Shown in pieces: positions 11,971 through 23,999 of a stretch of DNA of 64,000 bases. The number at the start of each line of letters is the position of its first letter. Positions within the stretch are counted from its first letter, which is position 1. Source of the DNA: Megamerina dolium. Its lineage: Eukaryota > Arthropoda > Insecta > Diptera > Megamerinidae. Where the stretch lies: contig OY978528.1 in assembly GCA_963854835.1 (NCBI GenBank), positions 55,609,322 through 55,673,321 on the forward strand, read 5' to 3'. Below the pieces are notes generated by a model. The model saw nothing but the letters and a program-made list of their open reading frames with translations. It was not told the DNA's origin and did not search any database. A program made the position numbers and the translations under genes.

Positions 11971-13570
11971 TATATAAAAACTTATATATGTATGCTTATA
12001 TTATATATTTCTGCATAATTTATGCACGTAAATATCAAATATTTTTAAAAAGCTTATTATGTTTCCACAGTAATAAGCTTGAAAATAACAAACAAATGCG
12101 ATTTATGGGATATTTTTTGGAATTCTTTTTGTGATGTCGTATCTATCTTTGAAGTATCTAAGTATGAAAAATCTTACTGCATCAAAATATAATAAGAAAT
12201 ATTACATTTTTAATTAACCTTATGCGGCATAAATATGAGAGAGAGTTCGGAATCGAATGTGTGCCTATGTCTACTATATACCTAAATTTATATTTCATAT
12301 GTAGAATGAACATAAAATCAAAATGTGACCACTGCGTAAAATTCGTTATTATAGTAATATAATTTCAAGCAAGTATGGTATGGTATTTACGTACCCTTAA
12401 ATATCCACATATTTACATTAAATGTCAAAACAACAACTAAGTAGAGTAGCTAATTTTGCATGATGACAAGATTTACCTGCACAAAAAAAAAAAAAGAAAA
12501 CAAGCAAATTCGATATCAGAAAATTTCATTTTAAATATCATTTCGTCTAAGAACATCATCCATATCATATAACGACGCAAGTACTTGTATAAGAACTTGT
12601 ATAACCTCATCAAAATGTATTTTGTATTGTACGGTCAATAATAAAATAAAACAAATAAGTATACAGGTGTATGTATATATAATACATAAAAGGTACAATA
12701 TTACTATAATATTCATAATAACAACAATGACACGAACGACAAAAGGTTATTTGTTGCAAAATATTGAACCATCTACATGTATATGCATATCTATTCTATA
12801 GGTTTATGTGTATTTAGGTAGTACAATAGGTAATATACTTGCATGCACATCAACATACATAATGCATATATGTAATATTGCTGATGATGCCACAAACTGA
12901 CACTTATATACTTATAGATACCACATATCGACTAGCTAAACGCATCAAACTAATATGTATATCTAAGCATAATATTCTACATCTTTGGTTTTGCTTCTAC
13001 CATATCACCTATCAACATCATCAGCATATGCTTTACTTTTAGGTATATAGTACGAGTATATATACCATATATATTTATATGTAGATTTCGTTCATTTGTG
13101 CATACTCGTATGCATACATACGAATAGATGTTGGTACTTAAAATTCTTGGCAGGTGTCTCTCATAGACATATGCACATAGTTATTGCAAAACAAAACAAC
13201 TTAGACAGCCTATAATACACAAAATTGTATACAATTCTCCAGACTATACTAAATGATAATCGAAATACAAATGTGTATGTGTTCTTATACACATTTGCAT
13301 GATGTACCTCTACTACGTATGGATATGAAACCCAACAAAAATATTTAAGAGTATGACGAAAAAGTATTAGGTAGTTATCTTATTTGGATGAATAATCACC
13401 GATGCAAATGAAATCTGCAAAGCTCCGTATTTGGCCGATAAAACACCTAAGTAATACAAGTAAAAGTGACTCAGGTCCTTCGTTGCATAGATGAAGAAAA
13501 CATCTTTCAGAAGATGAAAGATGAATCATCTCTCTGAGAGCTAATCAGTTACGTAATTACATAAAGCGTT
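11971..13570. other. AT-rich spacer, no gene seen
   Basis: Many GTATATG/ACATATAC words and an A-run at 12483. No frame with recognisable similarity. Confidence 0.55.
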
Positions 13571-13689
13571 AGCCTCTGTCTGACCACGAATTAACGAGCG
13601 AGTTAATATTTTTAAAAACTTTTTTTTCTTATTATTGGGTTATTCAATGGTTACAAATTTTCGAACAACTTATTGAAAATGACTTCCAT

Positions 13690-14385
13690 TTGCCTTCCAG
13701 CACGGCCTGAGACGATCTAGCCACTCATCGATAGCGAGACTGCTTTATACATGGGGAATTGTCCACTGCACGGACGATTCTTCTACGGTGTCGAGTAGAG
13801 CAAGCCATGCCCTCTAATACGGACCACAACTTGTAATCCAACGGGTTGAGGTATGGACTACCAGCTGGCCAATCATCCGTTGATGTGAAGTCCGGAATGT
13901 TGTTTTTTACCCACAGTTGAGTCGTTTTTGCCTTGTGACGCGGGATTATGGCATCTTTGGATCCTCAGGATTAATTGGGATGTTTCTCTGGTAGACCAAG
14001 CATACACATGATCGTTCTGTTTATTGAACGATTCTTCTACGGTGAAGATTTTCTCGTGAGTAAACGGGATTTGTGTGTGAGCGTACCAGCCGCGTAACGC
14101 TTTCGACTTTCGATTGCCTTTTCTCTCCAATGTGGCCGTGAACAGGTTTCCAGTATGTCGCTTGTACGCGCTGAGTCCCAAATCTTCATGGACATGGATT
14201 TTTGCGAAAATTGCATTTCCCGCCACAAGATTTTCTGTTTTCAAACATTTCGTTTCATTTCTTCACGGCTTAGATCGCTCTCGGAGTTCTCACAATGCGC
14301 GGACGGCCGGGTGTTTGACAGCACGATACATAAAATTGCGAGTGATTCCGAAATATATCGTCCGACAGATATCGCCTTTTCCCAT
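13690..14385 (-). pseudogene. Tc1/mariner transposase, internally deleted (copy 2)
   Basis: The minus strand starts at MGKGDI (14385) and continues through a 123-codon open stretch (13873-14244) with DLGLSAYKRHTGNL, FTHEKIFTVEESFNKQND and IQRCHNPAS. The first catalytic aspartate position reads His in THEK. After HNPAS the frame jumps to QGKNDSTVGKKQHS. This is the same junction as in copy 1 and removes the second aspartate block. Downstream, the nucleotide sequence still encodes YLNPLDYKLWSVLEGMACST in another frame, so the third aspartate is present but out of phase. Several stops and shifts occur near 14245-14290. Confidence 0.8.
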
Positions 14386-14412
14386 GTTGCATTTTAGTAG
14401 GCCTACTACAAC

Positions 14413-14779
14413 AGGGTGCCGTGGCTCAGTGGTTAGTGTGTTGGCATTCTGATCCGTAGGTCGTGGTTCAATCCCCGGCTCATGCATAACAAATTTAATA
14501 TCGAAAATATTTTTTCTTTCGAACGGTACCCATCTGTCGGCAAGCAATTGGTAATTCTTCCGACAGTTACAACTTGTCATGAGACAGCTTCTAAAAAGAA
14601 CTCTGTGACAAAGCTCAAAAAAAGTGATATCGCAAGGGTTCTGCCGTTCGGAACTGGCTAATATAAGTAGGTCTCTTCTAATACTGTCCAAAATTTAAGA
14701 CGCACAACAGTAATGGGAAGAGAAGTTCGGCCAATGAGCCCTTCGGGGCTTTAAGTGACACATATTTATTTTTTTTATT
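14413..14779 (+). mobile_element. tRNA-derived SINE, full-length copy
   Basis: The 367-bp insertion lies in the maT-like leader and is flanked by near-identical 9-bp duplications (TACTACAAC at 14404-14412, TACTATAAC at 14780-14788). The head has a polymerase III A box TGGCTCAGTGG (14422-14432) and B box GGTTCAATCCC (14465-14475), as in a tRNA-derived SINE. The body includes AACTCTGTGACAAAGCT and TAATATAAGTAGGTC. The 3' part reads GAAGTTCGGCCAATGAGCCC, then TTTAAGTGACACATATTTAT. Related copies or pieces lie at 20804-21030, 27189-27462 and 62945-63040. The family is not one I can name. Confidence 0.88.
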
Positions 14780-14915
14780 TACTATAACAATGCGATTTTC
14801 GATGTCGCCCCATTCCATGATTGTAAACAATTAATGCCAAATACTTTTTACGTGGCAATGAAGCATAAATATCGACTGTAAAATCGCTGTCAAAATGAAA
14901 TGGATGCGCTCAATA

Positions 14916-17742
14916 TTGCATGACTAGGTAGAATACTACAGGTCTAGATCTCAAAATCGATAAAGGGTTTGCTTCCCTCAATCGAGAGCGATATTCATAT
15001 TGGATGGTAATTGGGACTTTATTTTAAAAAGTCATTTTGAGCTTATCCATCTCAGTAAGTGTGGAATTTCCGAAGTATATGGCTCTATCTGTATGGCCTC
15101 CGAGTCTTTTTAAACTAATTTAGACCATGAAGCGACGACGGATGATTGGTATGATACAGGTCCGCCTCAGAAAGTAACTATGGATTTTCCAAAGTACAAG
15201 TCTCCGCTTTGTGCAGTACTCCTCCAAAAATAATTAGACCTCGTGGTGGTCATATACCAATAGGAAAATGTTCTAAATAGAATTAAATTGCGCCGAATGA
15301 TTCTGAAATCCGTAATATGTCACCTCCATCTGCATCATACGCCATTTTCCAAATTTTAGTTGTTTATCCTTATTGTTTCTGTTTATTACGACTATGATAA
15401 GGTGACCCTTTGCTACGTCACTGAAGAACTCTCTAAACTCTCTGAACTCTCTGTACTCTCATATATACTCCGAAAAGTATTTGTCCCTCTCTGAATGTTC
15501 TCAATCGGAGATACCGCCGAGTTTTTGAGAATTCTGAAAGCCGGTCTTCTTTCATTATTTATGGGAAAGGTCTGCTAATTGCCATAATTGTTTTTTTTAG
15601 TAAATGTTATCGGTTAGAATGATTTTAATATATTGTATTATACTATTAAGTTTTTCAAGTTCAGAGTACTAGGGCTGCCTGATATCGCTCGAATAATGCA
15701 CGTCCCTTAAAGTCTGGATTGGTTGACAAAGTTATAAGTTAGGAGGTCACCATCCCCATATTCGGCTGGAATTTTTTATGATTTAAGAAGGCCATCTTGT
15801 GGACAGCGTACAAATTTAAGATGGATGTTCTAGTCATGAAAACTGAGGCTGGAACGAGTGGATGTTGCTGATGTAAATAATGGATGGATGATGGAGTTAG
15901 AAAACCAAAGAAATATTAGCGAAAATACTTGCTGCATAATTTGAGCAACTACTACTACTATTCAATAACGGTTATAGTACTCAGACTAGGTTGAAAGAAA
16001 TGGGCGTTGCTGTTGCGAGAGATTTAAGCAACACAGGAATAATAAAGCAATTCAGTGATTGCGAACTACTCGATAACCGGTAGTTATTATGTTCACATAA
16101 AATACTGAAAAAATCACCAAAAAAATGTTCACTAGACCAATCCTACATACTTAAGCGCAATAGACTCGTTTTTATTTAAATATACACACACACACATTAA
16201 AATCATTTTGAAACGTAAAACGATTTTTGGTTAGGTTATTGTGCGTCACCAGTTTAAGCAACATCAGCAAAATCACATCAGCATAATAACCGTAACAGTG
16301 GCAGCAGCAACTAAGGTAAGTAAACTCTGAAGCCACCAAACAATTGTTCCTGTGTGCCTATGTGTAAATGCTTCTACACAAAACTGGCGTCGTCAATAAC
16401 GACGACGACGACGAAGACGGCAATAGTAATATTCATACTCATAGAATACATAGTAGCAAAACAATAATACTGTACATATACTGTATAGAGCAGAGTTCTA
16501 GTGCAAGGACAGCATATGTTTAAAATTGCTCAACACAAATGCCATAGATATGAGAAAATGTATTCATATACTTACCTATAGAGTCGAATCTAAGTACCTA
16601 AGACTTTGCAGCTATTGCTGCTATTGTTGCTATTGTTGAAGTGGCTAATAAAACCGCAATCAGCAGATAAATCATTTCGTATATACAATTTCTACATGAC
16701 CTGACTTACACTTACACTCACACATCTGTATTGTAGAAATGGAATACAAAAAAAAAAATTAGCAAAACGGGCAATTGAAAAGCATACATTGACGCGCAAC
16801 AATGAAGTTAAAAGCAATAGGTACACAGGTCGGGTACATTTAAATTTGATACAAGTTTTATGCTTAGATATCTATTCAGTAGCGAACAATCTGGCTGACT
16901 ATAATATTGCCATTGATTGCTGCAGCATGTGAAACAAATAAATTCTCATAAAAATGTTGGTAAAAAAAATCAAAAAAAAAATCATGAACTTGTACTACAT
17001 ACTTCAAATATTCAAACTGTCCCTACAAATGGGTAACATATAGTGAGTGGTATCAGCCGTAAAGTCGTAAACAAAAATCCGCAATATATATAACATACTC
17101 GTACTATATTACGTGGTAATAATAGCAGAAATAAATGTATTGTATTTTAATACATTCTACCACTTGATGCGCTATGGGTACTACTACTGCATAGTACTAT
17201 GTATGAGTATATTCTCTATGAGTATATGTTTTATGCATACCAATTTTAGTGTTTGCTATACGTTTTTTTTTTTTTTTGTCCCACCAATATTCTAGCAATA
17301 AATACACTGAACAATGAACAATGAAAACTATAAGCTTTGAATTATATACAGTGTTGCAGTGATGTTGCATATACATACTAGTACATTTTTATATACAATA
17401 AGCATATAGTATGTGTGTTACCCAGCACATTTTATAGCATTTCAATGCAGCTGATGTCACTAAAAGAGTATATCAATAACTACGAACATATGTAGTTCCA
17501 TCAGCGAGCTTTATGATAGTTATGTTCATTTCGTGACATTTTAAATATGTACGATAGTTAATACAAATTCTATGAGAAAGTATATTTTATGTACAAATTT
17601 TCAATTGTTTGCGCTTTAATATTTGAGATATTTCTTAGGCTAATGCTTTGCATGCTTTATAAAAAAATATTTAATATTTATTATATGATTAGAAATATAT
17701 TGTGTGCTATAAATTATTGACATGTCCAGAATCGACTGTACA
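14916..17742. other. Spacer with one degenerate tandem duplication, no gene seen
   Basis: Around 15055-15290 two ~120-bp segments resemble each other (TGGAATTTCCGAAGTATATG against TGGATTTTCCAAAGTACAAG, each followed by a TAATTTAGACC/TAATTAGACC phrase). A (GAC)n tract lies at 16399-16416. Otherwise the stretch is AT-rich simple sequence with no supported gene. Confidence 0.5.
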
Positions 17743-17744
17743 TA

Positions 17745-19037
17745 CGAGGGCAGTCCCAGAACTACACGGCCTGACATATAGATGGCAGCAATAGTTCGGA
17801 AAAACGTACTTTGGTGAAAAGTGGCAACCTTATAAAACATATTTTTTAAGTTTCAAGGCGCCACGTTGTTTAGTATTTTTTTTTTGGGGCTATCGAAAAT
17901 TAACGACCTCAGTGAATTTGTAAGCATGGAACAAATTTGACACCGTTATGTAATTCAGTACTTCATTTGAAAGGGCTCAGTCTAACGAATATTAAAGCCG
18001 AACCAGATTCTACTCTGGGCGAGTCTGCTCCTTCGTTTAAGACCATAAAATATTGGGTGGCAGAGTCTAAATGAGCTCGTACGAGCTGCCAAGACGAACA
18101 CCGTAGTGGTCGACCAATTGAGATGGCCACGCCAGAAACGTTTAAAAAAATCCTCAAAATGGTATTAGATGATCGCCGGCTGAAGGTGCGAGAGCTAGGT
18201 CAAATTACAGGCATTTCAAAAGGGTCCATACATCGTATATTGATCGAAAATTAGGAGATGAAAAAGCTGTGTGCAAGACGGATGCCGCGTGAAGATGATT
18301 CTATAGAGTGTGTGGCGATGTTTCATAGTAATAAAGCCAAGTTTTTGCATCGATTTGTAATCATGGATAAGATATGGGTCCATCACTTCACACCTGAAAC
18401 AAAGGAGCAGTCAAAACAGTGTACTGAATGGGGAGAATTGTGTCCAAAGAAGGCGAAGACAGTTCTATCTGCAGGCAAGGTTATGGCGTCTATTTTTTGG
18501 GATACACGTGGGATAATTTTTATTGATTATCTTCAGAAGGGAAAAATAATCAAGGGCGAGTATTATGCTAATTTGTTGCAGCGTATAAGTGATGAAATTA
18601 AAGAATAAAGGCCACAAAAGGTCACAAAAGTGAAAAAGCGAAAAAGCGAAAAATAAAGTGTTGTTTCATCAAGACAATGCACTAGTTCACACATCCGCCA
18701 TTGCGATGGCCAAAATCAGTGAGTTAAAGCTCGAATTGCTTCAGCACGCAGTTTATTCGCCAGATTTAGCTCCTTTGGATTATTTTCTATTTCCAAAAAA
18801 AATTGCTTGGTGGTAGAATATTTGCAAACAATGAAAAGCTGGAGTCTGCGATAGACTCCAGATAGACGGCTATTTTAATGAGCTAGATATTTCATACTAT
18901 AAACAAGGTATCGAAGCTATAGAATATCGCTGGGAAAAGTGTATAGAGCTAAAAGAAGATTATGTTGAGAAATAAAGAAAACTTTTCGCAAATTTGTTGT
19001 TTTATTTGTTAGGTCGGGTAGTTCTTGGCCGCCCTCG
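17745..19037 (+). mobile_element. Mariner element, full-length but defective (1,293 bp)
   Basis: Flanked by TA duplications (17743-17744 and 19038-19039). Inverted ends begin CGAGGGCAGTCCCAGAACTA at the left and CGAGGGCGGCCAAGAACTAC as reverse complement of the right. Its length is standard for a mariner. A second, more damaged copy of the same lineage is at 37892-38722. Confidence 0.93.
17926..18975 (+). pseudogene. Mariner transposase (DD34D), pseudogene
   Basis: The reading region is the length of a ~349-codon mariner transposase (ATG at 17926, TAA at 18973). Recognisable parts in order are KGLNPRNI-like sequence, TSCQDEHRSGRPIEMATPE, LKVRELGQITGISKGSIHRI, the first catalytic block MDKIWVHHFTPETKEQSKQ, ASIFWDTRGIIFIDYLQKG, FHQDNALVHTSAIAMAK and YSPDLAPLDYFLF. 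Counting from the QDN aspartate to the LDY aspartate gives 34 intervening residues, the DD34D signature. It is dead: a TGA is the fifth codon (17938), a TAG lies at 18072 and there are several frameshifts (near 17970, 18620 and 18800). Confidence 0.88.
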
Positions 19038-19139
19038 TATATATGTGACCTGATCATTTTGTAACACATCTTATATTGTATTAAGTACAAGTATTTTGAT
19101 TATCATATTAGGGAAATTGGATTATATGACCGCCTAATA

Positions 19140-19533
19140 TCCTAGTAAGCGCAATACTCAGACATAACACGTCCATTGCACTGTGTTTGAGGTCCATTTT
19201 AATTTGATTGAAATCTGCGTGATTTCGAAAAAAATCAAAGCAGAGCCAGTGGGAACAAGAGGTCAAGTGAGTTGCAAAGCAGATACACAAGAAATAAACC
19301 ACCTTCTCATCACCCTCCTCACAGACTGAACATAATGTATTGTTTGCTCGTCCTATCCTCACCATGTGATTTGCAATAAAAAGTGGCCCATTTGTAGAAC
19401 GACTTAGGGATCTGCAGTCCCCTCTTCTCAAGGACAGAAAAAAGTATGACGACCTTACAAAAATGACATGGTTTTTGACCATATACAACCTCTCTCGGTC
19501 TTCCAATTCCACCAAGCTTACACTATCCCTCAA
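19140..19533 (-). pseudogene. Non-LTR retrotransposon relic, C-terminal region after RNase H
   Basis: A minus-strand open stretch contains LSRSTNGPLFIANHMVRIGR followed by CSVCEEGDEKVVYFLCICFA. This is the Cys-x2-Cys ... Cys pattern seen at the C-terminus of RNase H-bearing non-LTR retrotransposons. The histidine expected in the EHFLC-type motif has become Tyr (VYFLC). Only the last ~140 residues remain, with no RT or RNase H domain and no clear poly-A. Clade assignment (I/LOA-like) is a guess. Confidence 0.6.
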
Positions 19534-19639
19534 TATTTTAATGTCTTTATTACGCTAACGAATCTTTTAGTGTTTTGTAATTGTTTAATTTCACAACAAC
19601 TAAAAAGTCAACAGAATTGTTTTTTTAAGGGCCTACAGA

Positions 19640-19712
19640 TGCGCGCGGGTGCCGTAGATCAGTAGTTTGAGCGTCCTTGTAGGTCGTGGATTAAATCCTT
19701 TCTTTCTAATAA
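19640..19712 (+). mobile_element. tRNA-like SINE head fragment
   Basis: GGGTGCCGTAGATCAGTAG and GTAGGTCGTGGATTAAATCC match the head of the SINE at 14413 with substitutions in both boxes. The body does not follow. It is a short fragment or a heavily diverged copy. Confidence 0.55.
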
Positions 19713-20803
19713 TGGTTCGCCTTTTGTCAATGAATCAGCAAAATTTTTAAACTTCATAGTGCCACAAAATACAAATGTGTTGTGTCCGATGGAAAATAGG
19801 ATGTTCAACGATGATGCTGCTTTTTGGGGCCCTTACAAATTGTATTATGAGAAAGGCATCGAAATATTTTTAAATTTAAATGTGACGATCTAAAAGTAAA
19901 TAGATGCGAAATAGATTGAGATTTGTACAAAAAGTAGTGTGTTCCCAGGCCCAGGCTGATTACATATCAAACAATATTCATATACTCCGAAGCCTTCTTC
20001 ACAACAAACCTTGATGACAAAGTAAATGCCTCTGTGTTTAAAGGTAAAACCATCAAATATTTAAATATTTTGCTTAAATTGCTCGACAATTATATACAAG
20101 AATATTTTCGCTTTCATCCCTGTGTATATTAGGAAATTTGGCTTATGTAAAGGGACAAATTTAACATGTAGCATAAATTACATTCCCCCTTCATGATCAT
20201 TTGGTTATAAGCTGAAAAAAAAATAGTAAAAACTATTTAATCTTCAACATCATTTAAAATAGCGCGTGAAAGCGATTTAGCGCCAACTTGCACACAATTC
20301 AACTTTTAGCTACAATAATAATAATAATATCAACAACTACAACAAGCCAACTCATATGATTTCCACTTTCACAAGAACCAGAAACAGTTTCAGTGGTAAT
20401 TTAGTTGCAACGCATGTAACTGCAAATGATGCACACATAAATATACTCATACACGTACATTCTGAAATGTACACGTACGCAGTGAAAGCGCGATAATCAA
20501 CAGTGAGAAGAATATGATTTCAACTTTATGTTGTATGCATGTGGATCTGTGTGAGAAATAATCGCGTAACAACAACAACAACGACAACAATAATAAGTAC
20601 GGAAAAAGTAAATAAATTTACACTTCTTATGTACATACATATGTACATACAAATATGCCACTGTGGATACCAGCCGGTGTGGTCGGTAACCAAATGCCAC
20701 TAATCAACATCCTTTTCGTCACACCTATCTACTTTTCTGTCCCCTAGTATTGCAGAAACGCGCCAATTCAATGATATACTTGCTCATCGGAAATAACAAA
20801 AGT
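19713..20803. other. AT-rich spacer, no gene seen
   Basis: Contains short (AAC)n and (AAT)n tracts near 20310 and 20570. A minus-strand frame at 20497-20700 is built on this simple sequence and is not supported as a gene. Confidence 0.5.
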
Positions 20804-21030
20804 AAATAAATATAAATAAATATGTGGCACTTATAAGCCTCAACTGGCTTCTTGGCCAAGCTTCTCCTCCATTACTGTTGTGCGTCTTAAATTTGGACAG
20901 TATTAGAAGGGACCTACTTATTTTAGCCGGTTGCGAACGGCAGAACTGGTGCGACATCACTAAGCTTTGTCACAGAGTTCTTTTAGAAGCTTTTTCATGG
21001 CAAATTGTTACTGCCTGAAGAATTCGTAAC
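20804..21030 (-). mobile_element. SINE copy, 5'-truncated (no tRNA head)
   Basis: The reverse complement gives AACTCTGTGACAAAGCTTAG, AAATAAGTAGGTCCCTTCTA, TTTAAGACGCACAACAGTAA, GAGAAGCTTGGCCAAGAAGC and TTATAAGTGCCACATATTTA. These follow the body and tail of the SINE at 14413 in order. The A and B boxes are absent, consistent with 5' truncation. Confidence 0.8.
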
Positions 21031-21253
21031 ATTCATTCGTTGCATCATTATTATCATATTGCAGTTCTCCTCATCGAATAAAAATCACATAAATAATTTT
21101 TATTAATTAACTAAATTTTTGACAGGCGTAAATTTTACATGGGGTAAATTATAATTTTAGCAGTTGAAGTGCATGTCGCATATAATTTACTATCGTTCCC
21201 TCGATTTTTGATGCATTATAACATACATCAACTATTATATGATATTATGTATA

Positions 21254-22545
21254 CAAGGTCACTATTTATATAATATTTCGCGATCTGGCAACACTATTGT
21301 CAATAGCTAAAATCTAGCAACACCATAATACAGTTTTTAGCAGAAACGTGCTCAAAACGTTCTGATGTACAAGTGCTATTTGTTTCGTTTACAGTGAGTT
21401 AAGAAAATCAATTTGGCCAAAAAATGAAATTTCAAGAAAGGTAGATTATCTCAACAAGAATGTGTCGATGAACTCAATTCTTTGTATGGCGATAAAGCAC
21501 CATCAGAAACCACAGTATATCGCTGGTATTGTGAATTCAATCGTAGTCGTAGTTCGGTTGCCCAAAATTGGTTGTTGTGTCACAAAACATCGATGCAGTG
21601 CTTGAACTGATAATGCAAGATCGATATATCGTAAGATAGAGGCATCCATGCACATTAGTTTCACTTCACTACATTCGCTTTTGCTTGAACAGTTAGTTGT
21701 AAAAAAAAAATTCCAGTCGTTGGATAACTCATAGTTTAACAATAGCTCAAAAAAAGGCTCGCGTCGATTGGTGTAAGGAAATGCTTCAAAATTTCGACCG
21801 TGGTGCTTCAAAAGACGTGTATAAAATCGTGACAGGTGACGAATTATGGATATATGCATATGAATCGGAAACATAACAGCAATCGACCGTGTGAGTGTTC
21901 CAAGACGAGCCAAATCCAAGAAAAGTTATTCGGGCCCGCAGCACATCGAAACAAATGGTGGCCTGTTTCTTCGGCCAAATGGGTCATGTGGCCACTGTTC
22001 CGCTTGAGCATCGGTCAATCCTGAGTGGTACACTAACATTTCTTTGTCTTCAGAGAAATTCGCAAAACCAACCGCCAAAGACGAATCTTTCTTCATCATG
22101 ACAATGTGAGGAGTCAAAACATCGAATAGAAGACTCATCTTTTATATAATTCCGATTTGGCACCCAATGACTTCTTCTTGATCCCGAATATCAAAGGTAA
22201 ACTGCGTGGTCGACGCTTTACGAGCGCCTTAGAAGCAGTTGAAGTGTTCAAAAACCTTGTTTTGGAAGTGTCTCAAGAGGAATGGAAAAACTGCTACGAC
22301 AAATGGTTTGAACGAATGCAAAAGTGCATTGATCATCATGTTGAATATTTTGAAAGAAAAAATAAAGCTGTTTTCATTTAAAAATGTTTGTTATTATTTG
22401 CTATTCCCGAATACAAATTTTAATTCACGCACAAATGAATTATTTCTGTACTTGTATGCCGAATAAAAGATAATGTTTGAATTCGGTTTTCGTCGAATAT
22501 ATTTTATTTTTATTTTTCTCACTTTTTTTGTGAATAGTCATTTTG
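21254..22545 (+). mobile_element. Mariner element of a second lineage, full-length but defective (1,292 bp)
   Basis: Flanked by TA (21252-21253 and 22546-22547). Ends are imperfect inverted repeats, CAAGGTCACTATTTATA at the left and CAAAATGACTATTCACA as reverse complement of the right. It is unrelated at the ends to the element at 17745. Confidence 0.85.
21424..22381 (+). pseudogene. Mariner transposase (second lineage), pseudogene
   Basis: Blocks in order: SQQECVDELNSLYGDKAPSE, TTVYRWYCEFNRSRSSVAQN, NLTIAQKKARVDWCKEML-like sequence (LTIAQKKARVDWCKEML near 21735), IVTGDELWIYAYESE (first aspartate kept), VFQDEPNPRKVIRARSTSKQ, MVACFFGQMGHVATVPLEH, LHHDN (second aspartate kept) and LAPNDFFLIPNIKGKLRGRR (third kept). 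The distance between the second and third aspartates is only 22 residues, not 34, because of an in-frame deletion near 22115. The C-terminus is well preserved (SQEEWKNCYDKWFERMQKCI). Stops (TAG at 21442, TAA at 21875 and others) and frameshifts make it inactive. Confidence 0.87.
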
Positions 22546-22547
22546 TA

Positions 22548-23633
22548 CAAGCGATTTTTTGCTGATTTACCACTATCGAAATGCCTAGTGAAAGTTATCC
22601 CGAAGGGGGACAATTTAACCCATCGATAGTTGAAAGTGAAGAAAGTAGCAAGAGCTAGTGATTACTGTAGTTCGTCGCTAGTCACTCTCACTGCAGGGTA
22701 TATAACCGTATTTATTTCCATACATTCTTACACCCATACATACTCGTATATATATATTATATATTATTGCTGGCATTTTTTTTTTGTATGTTGCTCTTTT
22801 CATTGCTTATCTACTGACATACCTATGTACATATGTGCGAATGTTGTACAGTATTTACTCATTCACTGCTTATGAGTAAGAATTGTTGAACCATATCACG
22901 TGCAACATAATTTTTCCATGTGAGTTGTTAAACGGAACACAGAGTCAACGAGTCAGACGACAGTCGACATACAGTCAGCGCGAGTAAATCTTCTCGATTT
23001 TCAATGCGAATGCGAAAACACTCGCTAAGTATTTGCAGATGCTGCATGCAGTAGCTTCCGAGTTTTGTGCCGATCCGATATTAACAATGGACATCAATAC
23101 ACACATATGCATTTACATGTCATTTCTGATATATGTACTTTACTCATACTTATTGCAAGCTGACGGACTAGCAGACTCAAGAAATATGATAGCTTTGATG
23201 ATGATATGTGTGTGCGTGCGTGCGTGCGTGTGTGGGGGAGAGTTTGTGTAATAAGTGTAAAATACAATATATATGATGCACGTATCTTCAACATATCACA
23301 CATATGTGTCACTTGCGAAACTCCGTTTAATACAGAGCAAATTCCAAATAATCCCTACTTCGAAAATAATACTTAATAAAAATTGAGCAAAAGGTTGGTT
23401 ATTAAATATCATACAATATGTTAATCATTACAAGGAGATCGAAAAAATTGTGATAATTATCATAGTGAGTATGTAATCTTAATCCGTTAAGATCCGTGGA
23501 CGTGAAAACACGCAAATATCTCAAATCCGTGTGTCTGTCTGGTGGTGTCATGGATCGGTATACAATTGTTTAATTTTTTTTTTGATTTAGAATAACAACA
23601 AAAAACCACGGTTGATGACAATCCTGAGATTTT
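22548..23633. other. AT-rich spacer with (TG)n/(TGCG)n tract, no gene seen
   Basis: A TG/TGCG microsatellite at 23205-23235 underlies overlapping chance frames on both strands. Nothing else could be supported. Confidence 0.5.
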
Positions 23634-23765
23634 CAATTCTCTTCATTGCAGAGAAGGTTCAAGGTCGGGTAGATTTAATTATTGGCGTTGTCAACTGGCC
23701 TGCAGCCGTTTTGACTCTGTCAGATTTTTTCTTGTAGGGTTACGGGAAATATAAACTGAAACCGC
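23634..23765 (+). pseudogene. Old fragment of a DD41D-type transposase
   Basis: One frame reads FIAEKVQGRVDLIIGVVNWP followed by AAVLTLSDFFL, a TAG, then GYGKYKLK. This parallels the catalytic block of the element at 25679 (LLQEKFSGRVISRRG, DIKWPPRSCDLTPLDFF and LWGYAKDRVY). The third aspartate is recognisable in LSDFF. No terminal repeats were found. Sequence decay is much greater than in the nearby elements. Confidence 0.6.
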
Positions 23766-23999
23766 TATAATATTCCGTGACTCCAAGATCACAAAAAATG
23801 AATATGTGAATACCACAAACTTGTAATTGTCGCTTTAAGGGAAGCAACTTTGGATGATTGTTCTATAGCAATCTGCAGATTCTTCTTTTGCTTTTTTGTT
23901 TATAGCTACATAGGCGATTTTAACTTTCAGCAAAGAGACGACTATCATCATTTCCAATTTCTATACCATGGACCATGGACCATGGATCAACGTTTTTAT

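Larger units (their letters stand above)
13572..14913 (-). mobile_element. maT-like Tc1/mariner element, internally deleted copy 2, with SINE insertion
   Basis: Inverted relative to copy 1 at 9506. The transposase-start side ends at 14913 next to TA (14914-14915) with TTGAGCGCATCC, and the sequence inward aligns with copy 1 for the whole leader. The other end near 13572 is eroded and its boundary is approximate. A SINE occupies 14413-14779 in the leader. Without the SINE the element is about 970 bp, close to copy 1. Confidence 0.75.

Noticed and set aside
14413..14485. tRNA gene
   Set aside because: A and B boxes are present, but the sequence continues into a 367-bp body with target duplications and dispersed relatives, so it is a SINE head. 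I could not fold a full cloverleaf by eye.
21503..21919. 138-codon minus-strand frame
   Set aside because: It is antisense to a clear mariner transposase on the plus strand and shows no similarity of its own.
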